From positions 127,066,522-127,130,521 of the forward strand of contig NC_089490.1 in the NCBI RefSeq assembly GCF_036850765.1: a stretch of 64,000 nt of DNA, written 5' to 3'. The position numbers were made by a program, and so were the translations under genes. The DNA is from Saccopteryx bilineata (Eukaryota; Chordata; Mammalia; Chiroptera; Emballonuridae). Positions 20,807 through 31,478 of this stretch are shown here, one piece after another. The notes below the pieces were generated by a model. That model did not search any database. It was not told the origin of the DNA and worked only from the letters and a program-made list of their open reading frames with translations. Numbering within the stretch: position 1 is the first letter of the stretch; every line of letters begins with the position of its first letter.

Positions 20807-23800
20807 GTGAGGGACCTAGAGAAAGAAAAAAACATTTTTGATGTACAGGCCCTTCCAGTGTCTTATCCTTGTTTGCATGCTGTTTCTTAGTTGTCAGGGT
20901 TCCACGTCCTGGCCTCGGAATTTTTATTCCTCCTGTTCAAGAGTCGCACCCCGATCTTCGCTACAGACCTGGCTTCTGTCCCTCTCAACTCTGAGTGCCT
21001 CTTATAGTCTGAATTCCCAGCGTGTCGTGAGTTCATCTTTCAGCCTCCTTTTTCCGGCTCAGGTTTTACCGCTATTTACTTGAGTTCCACCTCTGGCTTT
21101 ATCCTGCCGCTCAGTCCTGTGGCCTCCCACTCTCCAAACTCATGCCACTCCCCGACATTCCTTCCTGCCTAGCCTTTCAACTGCCTGATTTGCTTTTCTT
21201 AATCTGATTGCTTATCTCTTCTTGATCCCAAAATCTTCCTTGGATTTTCGAAGTTTCAGGTGTCCGTGTACATTCTCTGAGGGCTGTGTTGTACATTAAG
21301 GACGCCCGTTGTGAAGGGGCTCCTGGACTGATTCCCAGATAGTCTCTTTGATCCTCCTTGTAGGTCTTCAAAGCTTCACGTTTCTCCAAAGACAAATGTG
21401 AAGAGCTTAATCTCTTACGTGGTGGCTAAGACAAAAGTGATTAATGGAAAATACCATCGGTTTTTGGATCGTCATTTTCCCCGCTTCTATGTCCTGTACA
21501 CAACCTTCATGAAAGGTAAAAAAGAAATCACTAGAATCCTGTACACACCTTCATGAAAGGTAAAAAAAAAAAAGAAAAAGAAAAAAAAATCACTAGAATC
21601 AGCTTTTGGACAATGTCAGATGGTTAAAGTAAGTAAGATGATTTGCAGGTTTTGCTATGGGAGAGTAAACTGGGATATCTTGTGTTTCATAAATGTTTGA
21701 ATATTAAACCAAAGAAGTTAGCACTTCTTTTTTTATTTATTTTTTATTTAGTTATTTATTTAGTTATTTATTTAAATTTTTCTGAAGTTGGAAACAGGGA
21801 GGCAGTCAGACTTCCGCATGCGCCCTACCGGGATCCACCCGGCACTCCCACCAGGGGGCGATGCTCTGCCCATCTGGGGCGTTGCTCTGCTGCAACCAGA
21901 GCCATTCTAGCACCTGAGGCAGAGGCCATAGAGCCATCCTCAGCACCTGGGCAAACTTTGCTCCAAAGGATCCTCGGCTGCGGGAGGGGAAGAGAGAGAC
22001 AAAGAGGAAGGAGAGGGGGAGGGGTGGAGAAGATGGCGCTTCTCCTGTGTGCCCTGGCCGGGAATCGAACCCGGGACTCCTGCATGCCAGGCCGATGCTC
22101 TACCACTGAGCCAACCAGCCAGGGCTAAATCTTGTAAGTTAGCACTTCTTGAAGATACTTCTATAAAGGTATTATGAGAAACAACGTCTAACATCCAGAG
22201 GGAATATAAGTATTTTTGCACTTATTATTATTATTATTAGTGAGAGGAGAGGCGACAGAGAGACAGACTACTACATGCGCCTCAACCGGGATCCACCCTG
22301 CAAGCCCACTAAGGGGGCGATATTGTTCTGTTGCTTGGCAACCGAGCTCTTAGCACCTGAGGCAGAGGCCATGGAGCCATCCTCTGCACCTGGTACAAGC
22401 CATGGCTGTAGGAGAGGAAGGGAGGGGACAGTCAGAGGGGGAAGTAGGGAGAAGCAGATGGGCATTTCTCCTGTGTGCCCTGACTGGGGATTGAACCCAG
22501 AGCATCCACACACTTGGCTGACACTCTACCACTGTGCCAACCGGCCAGGGTTGCTTTTTTTAACCACACACTTAACCATAGTAGAAATTCATTGTCATGC
22601 ACAAGGGCAGGGAATTCTGGCTGCGCAGACCTGCCCTGTGATTTATCAGTTGACTTGGCCCATAAGAAAATGTGAGTGAATGTTTTGGTTCTAATCAGAG
22701 CTCTACTAGTTACTAGGAGATGGTATAGTGTCAAGTGTCCACTCTGGAGCTAGATTGTGTAGGTTCAAATTCCAGCTTGTCACTGGCTGTGTGATTGGAC
22801 TAGTTACTTAACCTCTGTCCTATGGTTATCTGTTAACTGAAGATAATAATGAAACCTACCTGTTGACCTCATGGTTGTGGAGATTAACTTAATGCATGTA
22901 AATCAGTTAAGGCCTGATTCATAGTGAGTGCTCAATAAAGTAGCTATAACTGTTGTTATACTCTATACTATTATCATAATACCAATTTATAAAAAACTAC
23001 CACAGCCTGACCAGGCGGTGGCGCAGTGGATAGAGCATCGGACTGGGATGCGGAGGACCCAGGTTCGAGACCCCAAGGTCGCCAGCTTGAGCGTGGGCTC
23101 ATCTGGTTTGAGCAAAGCTCACCAGCTTGGACCCAAGGTCACTGGCTCAAGCAAGGGGTTACTCGGTCTGCAGAAGGCCCATGGTCAAGGGACATATGAG
23201 AAAGCAATCAATGAACAACTAAGGTGTCTCAGTGAAAAACTGATGATTGATGCTTCTCATCTCTGTCCGTTCCTGTGTGTCTGTCCCTATCTATACCTCT
23301 CTCTGACTCTCTCTGTCACTGTAAAAAAAAAAAAAAAAAAAGTACCACATTGTCATCTCTGAATATTATCATAATTATTACTAGCATAGGGGACTTGCAA
23401 ATTGCTTATCCTTATTTGTAAAGTAGGCATTAAGAATGGCTGTTTTGGCCCTGGCCGGTTGGCTCAGCAGTAGAGTGTCGGCCTGGCGTGCGGGGGACCC
23501 GGGTTCGATTCCCAGCCAGGGCACATAAGGAGAAGCGCCCATTTGCTTCTCCACACACCCCCCCTTCCTCTCTGTCTCTCTCTTCCCCTCCCGCAGCCAA
23601 GGCTCCATTGGAGCAAAGATGGCCCGGGCGCTGGGGATGGCTCCTTGGCCACTGCCCCAGGCGCTAGAGTGGCTCTGGTCGCCGCAGAGCGATGCCCCGG
23701 AGGGGCAGAGCATCGCCCCTGGTGGGCGTGCCTGGTGGATCCTGGTCGGGCGCATGCGGGAGTCTGTCTGACTGTCTCTCCCCGTTTCCAGCTTCAGAAA

Positions 23801-25554
23801 AATACAAAAAAAAAAAAAAAAAAAGAGTGGCTGTTTTGCCTGACCAGGCGGTGGCGCAGTGGATAGAGCGTCAGACTGGGATGTTGAAGGACCCAGCTTG
23901 AGCGCGGGCTCATCTGGCTTGAACAACAACAACAACAAAACTCACCAGCTTGGACCCAAGGTCGCTGGCTCCAGCAAGGGGTTGCTCCGTCTGTTGAGGG
24001 CCGGTGGTCAAGGCACATATGAGAAAGCAATCAATGAACAACTAAGGTGTTGCAATGAAAAGCTGATGATTGATGCTTCTCATCTCTCTCCGTTCCTGTC
24101 TGTCCCTATCTATCCCTCTCTCTGACTCTCTCTGTCCCTGTAAAAAAAAAAAAAAAAAAGAATGGCTGTTTTGTCTGCTCCCAGTTTATAATTAAGATCA
24201 AATAGACTAGAGAATGAAAGCATTTTCTTTGGTTAGTTTTTAAGCCTATTATTATAGAAATTTTTAAACATACATAAAAGTAGAGAAAATAAATAGTGAA
24301 CTTCTGTGTACTCAACCTCACTTCAGCAATTAATTCATGGCCTTCTCCTATATTATTTTTAAGCCAACCTGTACAGTATATCATTTATTCATAAATAGGA
24401 AAGCATTTTAAAAATAAAGTACTAGGTAAATGTAAGAGTTAGAGAATGAAGAGACAAATGCAAACATAGAAATATGTTGAGTTACAATAATTATAAAAGT
24501 GTTTTGAAAGGAAATAAGTTATTATCTGGTTGGGGAATACATAGAGTTGATTTAGCCAGGCTTCTTGAGGTTAGGGAGCTTTGAATTTTTATTTTAAAAA
24601 GGGAATCAGAAAAGGGAGACCATTCCATAGATCTGTAGATCACAGAAAGCCTACTTGGTTTGAAGAGAAGTGATGTGCTTTGGGAAAAAAGGGATGAGAT
24701 AAGAGGTATAGGTTGGTCTCACAAGAATTTCAAGTGACCTAGATGGAAGCTTTGATATAGAGTAGTGTTGGGGTGGGTGGATTTGGAAGCTGTGGTAAGA
24801 TTCAAATGGGGATAACATCACACTCTGTCCTCTACTTTAATGAGGCAGGATTGCAGATGATATGGGCTGATGCCAAAAAGGCTAGAAGAATAAAGACAAA
24901 TATGTGGAAGCATAATATAAAGTTTCATCAACTTTCATACCGGGAGATGGAGCATTTGAGACAGGTATGGGCCAGGGGCAAATATCCAGAGGTTCGTGGT
25001 GAGGTAATTAAAGTTCACCAAGATCTCAAGTTTATCTCTTCTCTGTTTTGTTCACCACTGATCAAGGTTTTGCCCTTTGCCACAAGATTAAAGTATTGAA
25101 CACAGAGAGCCTCAGATTATTTGTCAGAACTGGATTCTTTCAGAGTGGTAGCTCTTCATAGTAAACAGAGCTGAGTATACTTTTGGATTCACTTTCTGCA
25201 TAAAAGTAAACACTAGTCTGACCAGGCGGTGGTGCAGTGGATAGAGCGTTGGACTGGGATGCAGAGGACCAAGGTTCGAAACCCCAAGTCACTGGCTTAA
25301 GCACAGGGTTGCTAGCTTGAGCGTGGGATCATAGAAATGACCCCATGGTCGCTGGATTGAGCTCAAAAGTCCTGGCTTAAAGCCCAAGGTTGCTGGTTTG
25401 AGCAAGGGATCACTCACTCTGCTATAGCTCCATTTGCCCCCAGGCACAGCACATGAGAAAGCAATCAATGCACAACTAATGTGCTGCAACAAAAAATTGA
25501 TGCTCATCTCTCTCCCTTCCTGTCTGTCCCTATCTGTCCCTCTCTCTGTCTCTG

Positions 25555-25589
<35 letters not shown>

Positions 25590-25751
25590 GTTGTAAACAC
25601 TAAAATCCAATTAATTTTTGAATATATAAAAATCTGCAAGGATCCATCCAAAAGGCAGCAGAAGAGTAATATTTGGTGGTAACTTGAGTAGTTTTGAAGT
25701 TAAGAGTAAGAATCTAGGACCCGGTCTCCAGGTCAGGTAGAAGTCACTGAG

Positions 25752-25804
<53 letters not shown>

Positions 25805-28800
25805 TCACTGAGGTATTTAGTATGATGTCAGGCCCTGTACCAGACAGTATTTGGGATACAAAAGTAAACAAATCAGGGCTTCTGTCCTCAAGTAACTTAC
25901 CAACTACAAGTAGATAGAAATAACCTTGACCCTTTGCTGGGCTGTAGTAGAAGTTTGCTGCACAGTGGGGTAGAGGGATTGTCCATTGTATTAAGAATGT
26001 GGGTTAAAATTGCATCTCTGTTTGTTTCTACTTAGTTCCGTCGAGACGTCACCAAGTGCCTTTTCGTAGGTATTCTTTCCATTCCGCCCTTTGCCAACTA
26101 TCTGGTCTTCTTGCTAATGTGAGTACAGACTTCTGCCTCCCCAGCATATTGAAGATATATAGCTTTTTTAAATTATAAATTTTAAGAAGAACTTTCCATT
26201 TCAGAAGCTAGACAGAAGTTATCAAACTCTCTGCTCTAATCTTTTCATTAGCCCGAGGTTCGTAAAAGCCACTCAGCAAGTAGCACCTAGGTTACTGGGA
26301 CAGCTGTAGGTATAGGTGTGTAAACTCTGCCTATCTCTTAGCTGCCCTTATATTATATGAAATAAGATAAAGACCTTTTTCATTATCCCTGGAGGCAATA
26401 ACCTACTTCCTGAGAGGCATAGCAATTTGGGACAATTTTTTTTTCAGCAGAGAAATGCATTTCATATTTTAATAACAAATCTTTATTACTTTACTTTATA
26501 TCCGAAGATGACAATTTTAAACTATGACCTTGCCTGTTCAAGTTAACTGTTGTTATATCACAAACAATCTCAAAGCTTGATAGGTTAAAACAAGCACCAT
26601 TTTTATAATTTGGTAGGTCAGGAATTTGGGCAGGGCTCAGGTGGGCGATGGATATGTCTGTTCCATGTGGTATTGACAGAGGCAAATGCACTTTGGTCCT
26701 TCAGTAATAGTTGGCTGGTGAATGGACGAGTCTGGATGGTCTGAGGTCTGATGCCTTAGAAGGGATGGCTGGAAGACAGACTGTTAACCAGAGTGCCTAC
26801 GTGTGATCTCTTTAATATAGTGGCCTCAGGGTAGTGGAACTTCTCACATGGTAGCTTAAAGCTCCAAGAGTGAGTATGCCAGCAAATAAGAATCTGCATG
26901 GCCTTTTATCATCTAGCCTTAGAGATCACAAAGACTCACTTCTGCTCTCTTTTGGTTGAGTCAGTCACCTAGATTTTAAAAAAAGGACATAGACCTCACT
27001 TCTCAATAAGAGGAATGCCAGAGAATTTGTGGCCATGTTTTAAACCCACACACACAGGTAGAGAAGTGAAATCAAAGTACATTTGCCTTTTCCATTTTGT
27101 ACACACATAATGGCTCTGTTACTGTTTGAGGTTGTCAGCATTATGTACAGTATCCACTCTGTAATTCTGTCCAAAATATGTTCTTCACTTGCTTTAGTTC
27201 AAAAGGAGTCATTTTATCTGATGGCTGCATGCCTGGCTCTTCCACTGCTGCTTCCTTTCACAGAACCTCAATAGTGTTGCTTGAAATTGTGCTTCAGTGT
27301 ATCTTTCAACTTTGGTCTGAGACTTATTTGCAAAAAAAAGAACAGTGTGATAGGGAAGCAGTGTCTCCATCTCTTCCTAGGATTCATGTCTGCCAAATGC
27401 TTTCTTTGCTCACTTTGAAAGATGCCAGTTTCAGCAAGTGACTGTGATTCCTTTTCCTTTCAGGTACCTGTTTCCTAGGCAATTACTGATCCAACATTTC
27501 TGGACCCCAAAGCAACAAATTGATTTCTTAAATATCTATCATGCTATCCGGAAACAGTCCCACCCAGAGATACTTTGTTATTTGGAAAAAATTATCCCTC
27601 TTATTTCTGATGAAGGACTTCAGTGGCATATGACAGAGCTGTGCGCCAAGGTATTCCTCCAGTGAACCCTTGCTCCAAAGTAGAAATCTTGTTAGATCCA
27701 GTTTGCATGAAAACCAGGTAAGAGAGCTAGTCAGGACCATACTAACATCTACTAATCTCTTATCTCTCCCAAGATACAGCGTGGTACCCATCCAGCAGTA
27801 CATGATATCCTGGCTCTGAGAGAGTGTTTCTCTAACCATCCTCTGGGCATGGACCAACTCCATGCTTTGCAAATGGTAAGTACTCTGGGGCTTTCTCTTT
27901 TCCACAGCTTCACCTTGCTTCAGGTCTTTGCTTGCAGTAACACCATGTTTACTTTCTCCTTCTATATTGTCGTGTCACAGAAAGCCTTGAGTCGAGCCAT
28001 GTTTCTCACACCTTACCTGCCTTCTTTCTTGTTGAGACGTCGTTTAAAGACTCATACCACTGTGATTCACCAACTGGACAAGGCTTTGGCAAAGCTGGGG
28101 ATTAGCCATCTGACTGCTCAGGAAGTGAGATCGGTAAGAGCCTGATTGCAGTATCAACCCTCAATCCATGGTGGACTTCTGAGTCCACAGGGCTAGGATC
28201 GTGGAGAGCTCATTGTCTTACTTCTTATAGCAAAGTTCTTTATTCTCTCACCTCATTTCTAGGTCTTTTTTTCTTTTCTTTTTTTTGTCAGTGGACTTAA
28301 CTACTGTGAAGGAATTGCCTACAGTAATTTTAGTTTATGTTTCTTTTCTTCTGGCCCTTCAAAAATCAAGGAATTACATTTTAGACCTACTGTTTTAGGT
28401 GATAGAGTTCACTTGTTATCTTAGTTCAAATTGCCTTAGAGGAAGGTTTCTTGGGATGAGATTGTAACTTATTTAAAGCAGATTTGGGGTTGTTTGTGGG
28501 TTTATACTTCCTTGGCATATTTGCTCTGTAATTATTAAGGATCACTTCTCTTCTGAGTGTTACAGGCTTGTTATGTTCGTGGCTTAAATTCTACCCTTGT
28601 TGCTGAAGAGAGGTGTCGAACTTGGCTGGCAGAATGGCTGCAGATTTCCTGCAACCTGAAAGGTAAGATAGATCCCTATGGCATCCCCAAAATCCAAGTC
28701 ATTTGTGTATTTTATTCTAAGGTTAATTTGGAGTTAATTATTGAGTACTATGAGACCTTTATCTTACATGTATGTCTAATTGACAAACCATAGAAATGAT

Positions 28801-30109
28801 CCCTGAAAGTATGGTCTTATATATGTCTAATTGAAAGACACAAACTCATTAGCTACAGGGGCTAAGCAGGTAATGAAGGCAACTGTGCAGGCGATGGAGT
28901 GAAGATTGTGGGATCACGGGCAGGAGTGCATGCTTGTTTCTCAACCTTGGCACTATTGATGCTTTGTTGTGAGGGCCGTCCTGTGCATTATAGAATGTTT
29001 AGCAAGATCTCTGTCCTCTACCCACTAGATACTAGTGTTAAGCCGTAACCCCAGTTCTGACGGCCCAAAATGTCTCCACACATTGCCAAATGTCTGGTGG
29101 AATGGGAGAGCAGAATTGTCCCCATTGGGAAGCGCTAGTCTAAAGATACTCAAATTCTAAACAAAACCACTCAATTGCCTAAAGAAAAAGTCTCTAAGGG
29201 TTGGTATTAGGCTGGTAGGTCTCCTATATGGAACATTTGGTTAGGCCTTAATATTGTGGGGTTTTGGGGTTTTTTTGTTTTAATGTTTATTTTATTGATT
29301 TTAGAGAGAGAGGAAAGGAGAGAGAGAGACAGAGACTACAGGAACATTGATCTGTTCCTGTATGTGCCTGACCAGCATCGAACTGACAACCTCTGCTTCA
29401 GCATGATGTTCTAACCAACCAAGCTATCCAGTCAGGGCTGTCTTTTTTTTTTTTTTTTAAGCAAGAGATAAGAGACAGGGAAAGAGATGAGAAGCATCAG
29501 TTAGTAGTTGCGGCGCTTTTAGTTGTTCATTGATTGCTTCTCACACGTGCCTTGACCAGGGGGCTCCAGCTGAGCCAGTGAACTTGGGATCATGTTCATG
29601 ATCCCACATTAAAGCCCCTGACCTTGGGGTTTTGAACCTGGGACCTTAGCGTCCCAGGTCAATGCTTTACCCACTGTGCTACCACCTGTCTGGTGGCCTG
29701 ATGTTTTCTAAGCCTGTGAATATCAGGGTAGGCCTGCTAATCTCCTTGGAGCTGAGAAATGTCACCAGAACACAAACTTGTACCAGAACTTATACCATTA
29801 CTATCTCTGAATTTTCTACTGCTGTCACAGAAAAGTCAAGAAATGAGGATGAGTAGTTAGGACTATATGGTGGAAGGAAAGGAAGACATACATGCAGGGA
29901 CTGGAATGAAGCAGGGGAACTTAAGAGCAATAGCCCCTTAATTTTATACCTCCCTGCACTTGGCTTCCCACCTCTAGTTTCAAGTAAACCAAGGCAATTA
30001 GAATGCAAACTGTTCCCTGGCCAAACCATTAACATTGATGGTGTTTTCAGAAGCTGAACTGTCCCTTTTGCTACACAACGTGGTCCTGCTTTCCATCAAC
30101 TACGAATGA
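20685..30109 (+). CDS. LETMD1: LETMD1, LETM1 domain-containing protein 1 (spliced, 9 coding exons)
   Basis: Nine exons join in phase to 1071 bases, or 356 residues plus stop (human about 360). The protein starts [10 protein letters not shown], an Arg-rich, acid-poor mitochondrial targeting-like N terminus. Residues about 138-161 are hydrophobic ([17 protein letters not shown]), the likely membrane segment. The C-terminal half is the LETM1-like ribosome-binding-type domain ([28 protein letters not shown]). LETMD1 (HCCR) is a mitochondrial membrane protein linked to mitochondrial structure and brown-fat respiration. All introns are GT-AG. The gene is convergent with CSRNP2. The C terminus ends NYE-stop, where human continues a few residues. 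Identification rests on strong recalled similarity along the whole length. Confidence 0.95.
21364..21515 (+). CDS. LETMD1: LETMD1 coding exon 2
   Basis: Acceptor TCCTTGTAG/GTCTTC; donor GAAAG/GTAAAA. Encodes residues 41-91 (SSKLHVSPK... to YTTFMK). The donor region is tandemly duplicated just downstream. Confidence 0.93.
21765..22127 (-). mobile_element. Type A SINE
   Basis: Antisense type A, head CAACCAGCCAGGGC at right, flanked by GTTAGCACTTCTT (21,718 and 22,138). Confidence 0.9.
22222..22555 (-). mobile_element. Type A SINE, old
   Basis: Antisense, diverged. The tail is (TTA)n and the head CCAACCGGCCAGGG. Confidence 0.82.
22715..22942 (+). repeat. MIR element
   Basis: Nearly full MIR: TCTGGAGCTAGATTG, GTTCAAATTCCAGC, CACTGGCTGTGTGATTGGAC, TTACTTAACCTCTG and GAGTGCTCAATAAA in the expected order. 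Confidence 0.88.
23006..23341 (+). mobile_element. Type B SINE
   Basis: Full length, near consensus: GCCTGACCAGGCGGTGGCGC to poly(A); flanked by TACCACA. Confidence 0.9.
23447..23824 (+). mobile_element. Type A SINE, young
   Basis: Near-consensus type A. Target duplication GAATGGCTGTTTT (23,434-23,446) / GAGTGGCTGTTTT (23,825-23,837). Confidence 0.93.
23838..24159 (+). mobile_element. Type B SINE in the duplicated target of its neighbour
   Basis: Head GCCTGACCAGGCGGTGGCGC. It is preceded by the target copy at 23,825-23,837 and followed by a third copy at 24,160-24,172. Confidence 0.92.
24849..24964 (+). CDS. LETMD1: LETMD1 coding exon 3
   Basis: Acceptor GAGGCAG/GATTGC, donor GACAG/GTATGG. 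Encodes residues 92-130 including [20 protein letters not shown]. Confidence 0.94.
25212..25588 (+). mobile_element. Type B SINE, long variant, (CA)n tail
   Basis: The sense head GTCTGACCAGGCGGTGGTGC and long-variant body end in a (CA) repeat at 25,557-25,587. Flanked by GTAAACACTA (25,206 and 25,592). Lies in LETMD1 intron 3. Confidence 0.86.
25743..25818 (-). mobile_element. Poly(T) tract bounded by a 15-base target duplication
   Basis: GTCACTGAGGTATTT occurs at 25,743-25,757 and 25,804-25,818 with only T residues between (46). This is the signature of LINE-mediated insertion of little more than a poly(A) tail, in LETMD1 intron 3. Confidence 0.8.
26036..26118 (+). CDS. LETMD1: LETMD1 coding exon 4
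   Basis: Acceptor CTACTTAG/TTCCGT, donor CTAAT/GTGAGT. Encodes residues 131-157 and most of the hydrophobic membrane segment. Confidence 0.94.
26119..27463 (+). other. LETMD1: LETMD1 intron 4
   Basis: 26,520-27,050 looks like an ancient interspersed repeat of uncertain class (GGTCAGGAATTTGGGCAGGG; CATGGCCTTTTATCATCTAG). No SINE of types A-D is seen. Confidence 0.5.
27464..27650 (+). CDS. LETMD1: LETMD1 coding exon 5
   Basis: Acceptor CCTTTCAG/GTACCT, donor GCCAAG/GTATTC. Encodes residues 158-220 ([18 protein letters not shown]...), the start of the LETM1-like region. Confidence 0.94.
27774..27875 (+). CDS. LETMD1: LETMD1 coding exon 6
   Basis: Acceptor CTCCCAAG/ATACAG, donor CAAATG/GTAAGT. 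Exactly 34 codons, residues 221-254. Confidence 0.94.
27981..28133 (+). CDS. LETMD1: LETMD1 coding exon 7
   Basis: Acceptor GTGTCACAG/AAAGCC, donor AGATCG/GTAAGA. Exactly 51 codons, residues 255-305, with [18 protein letters not shown]. Confidence 0.94.
28566..28662 (+). CDS. LETMD1: LETMD1 coding exon 8
   Basis: Acceptor GTGTTACAG/GCTTGT, donor CTGAAAG/GTAAGA. Encodes residues 306-337 plus one base ([11 protein letters not shown]... ISCNLK). Confidence 0.94.
28930..29145 (+). repeat. MER20 (hAT-Charlie) element
   Basis: TCTCAACCTTGGCACTATTG, GGGCCGTCCTGTGCATTATA, CTACCCACTAGATAC and CCACACATTGCCAAATGTC follow the MER20 consensus order as I recall it. Lies in LETMD1 intron 8. MER20 is an old eutherian DNA element. 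Confidence 0.8.
29275..29440 (-). mobile_element. Short tRNA-SINE (type D)
   Basis: Antisense; GA-rich tail, TGTGCCTGACCAGCATCGAA, and head AACCAAGCTATCCAGTCAGG. Confidence 0.78.
29445..29697 (-). mobile_element. Type B SINE, diverged
   Basis: Antisense with poly(T) at left and head GTGCTACCACCTGTCTGG at right; internally shortened body. Confidence 0.75.
30051..30109 (+). CDS. LETMD1: LETMD1 coding exon 9 (terminal)
   Basis: Acceptor GTTTTCAG/AAGCTG. Encodes [19 protein letters not shown] and the TGA at 30,107-30,109. The end differs from the human C terminus, which I recall running a few residues further. Confidence 0.9.
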
Positions 30110-30649
30110 GACAAGGTACTGAGTGAATATGGAGCGAATGGCATCGTCCTGCCATCACAGTTCAGCGGCATGGGACCAATGGCACTTGTCGGCAAAGTAT
30201 GTGCACTGTTAGATGTATGAGAAGCAGAAGAGCAGGTGCCACAGGCTTCAGTGTGGTACCCATTTGGGAGCTGGAACTGAAACAGACCCTCTTAACCAGA
30301 GGTAGCCCACGTCATCCCAACTTCTTTGGAACTGGCTAGAACTGGAAGCAATCACTTTACTGGGCTTTTACAGTGACGTGTTAAGTTCAGATCCTAGGAA
30401 GTGAGCTTTTGCTTTAGGTGGGAATCTTCACTTGGCCTGGGACTTCTCCACTGCCATATTTCTTTTAGCTGTGTTTGTTAAAGCCAGTTTCTGGCTGGTG
30501 AGGGTAACAGCACTGCTTAAACTGGAGCATTTTACATGCATGTACCGCGATGCTCCCCTCAACCCTGATGACCAAAAATAGGGATTTGTCTCCCTCACTA
30601 GGCTAACTAACCTCTTTCCTTTTCAGATCCTTTTAATACTTTTTCTTTT

Positions 30650-31040
30650 TTTTTTTTTTTTGCATTTTTCTGAAGCTGGAAACAGGGAGAGACAGTCAGA
30701 CTCCCACATGCGCCCGACCGGGATCCACCAGGCACGCCCACCAGGGGCGACGCTCTGCCCACCAGGGGGCGATGCTCTGCCCATCCTGGGCGTCGCCATG
30801 TTGCGACCAGAGCCACTCTAGCGCCTGGGGCAGAGGCCACAGAGCCATCCCCAGCGCCCGGGCCATCTTTGCTCCAATGGAGCCTCGGCTGCGGGAGGGG
30901 AAGAGAGAGACAGAGAGGAAAGCGCGGCGGAGGGGTGGAGAAGCAAATGGGCGCTTCTCCTGTGTGCCCTGGCCGGGAATCGAACCCGGGTCCTCCGCAC
31001 GCTAGGCCGACGCTCTACCGCTGAGCCAACCGGCCAGGGC
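30650..31040 (-). mobile_element. Type A SINE, young, inside the LETMD1 3' UTR
   Basis: Antisense, near consensus, with the extra internal block CGCCCACCAGGGGCGA repeated. Flanked by TACTTTTTCTTTTTT (30,639 and 31,041). Confidence 0.9.
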
Positions 31041-31334
31041 TACTTTTTCTTTTTTAAGGGAATAACTTATGGGAACATTCTCATGGAAAAGTTAAAAGAA
31101 AATATAAGTGCTTTTTGACCCCTTCTTCTCCATTGTTTACAACCTTCACACCCTTGTCTTAATTTCTGGGCTGTGCTACAACCCCTGTGGATTTTAAACT
31201 CTGCTACTTCCATGGTGTTGCAGCCGGATATCTGACTGTACTTACAGTGGCTGCCTTCTTTGGGTCATGGATCAAACCTGTGTGGTACTAGTTACTGCCC
31301 AGCCCAGGAGACCAGGAGCTGTGCAGCCAGTACG

Positions 31335-31478
31335 TTTGGTTTAGTTTCTTTTATTTATTGATCTTTGAGAGAGAAACATTTGTTGTCCCACTTATTTATG
31401 TATTCATTGGTTGGTTCTTGTATGTGCGCTGACTGGGGATTGAACCTGCAACCTTGGCATATTGGGATGACGCTCTAA
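31335..31478 (-). mobile_element. Short tRNA-SINE (type D), truncated
   Basis: Antisense tail and middle (TTTATTTATTGATCTTTGAG; GACTGGGGATTGAACCTGCA); the head is cut off after GACGCTCTAA. Confidence 0.7.

Larger units (their letters stand above)
21516..24848 (+). other. LETMD1: LETMD1 intron 2
   Basis: Holds the duplicated donor, two antisense type A SINEs, a MIR and three sense SINEs. 24,173-24,848 shows no recognisable repeat or gene. Confidence 0.8.
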
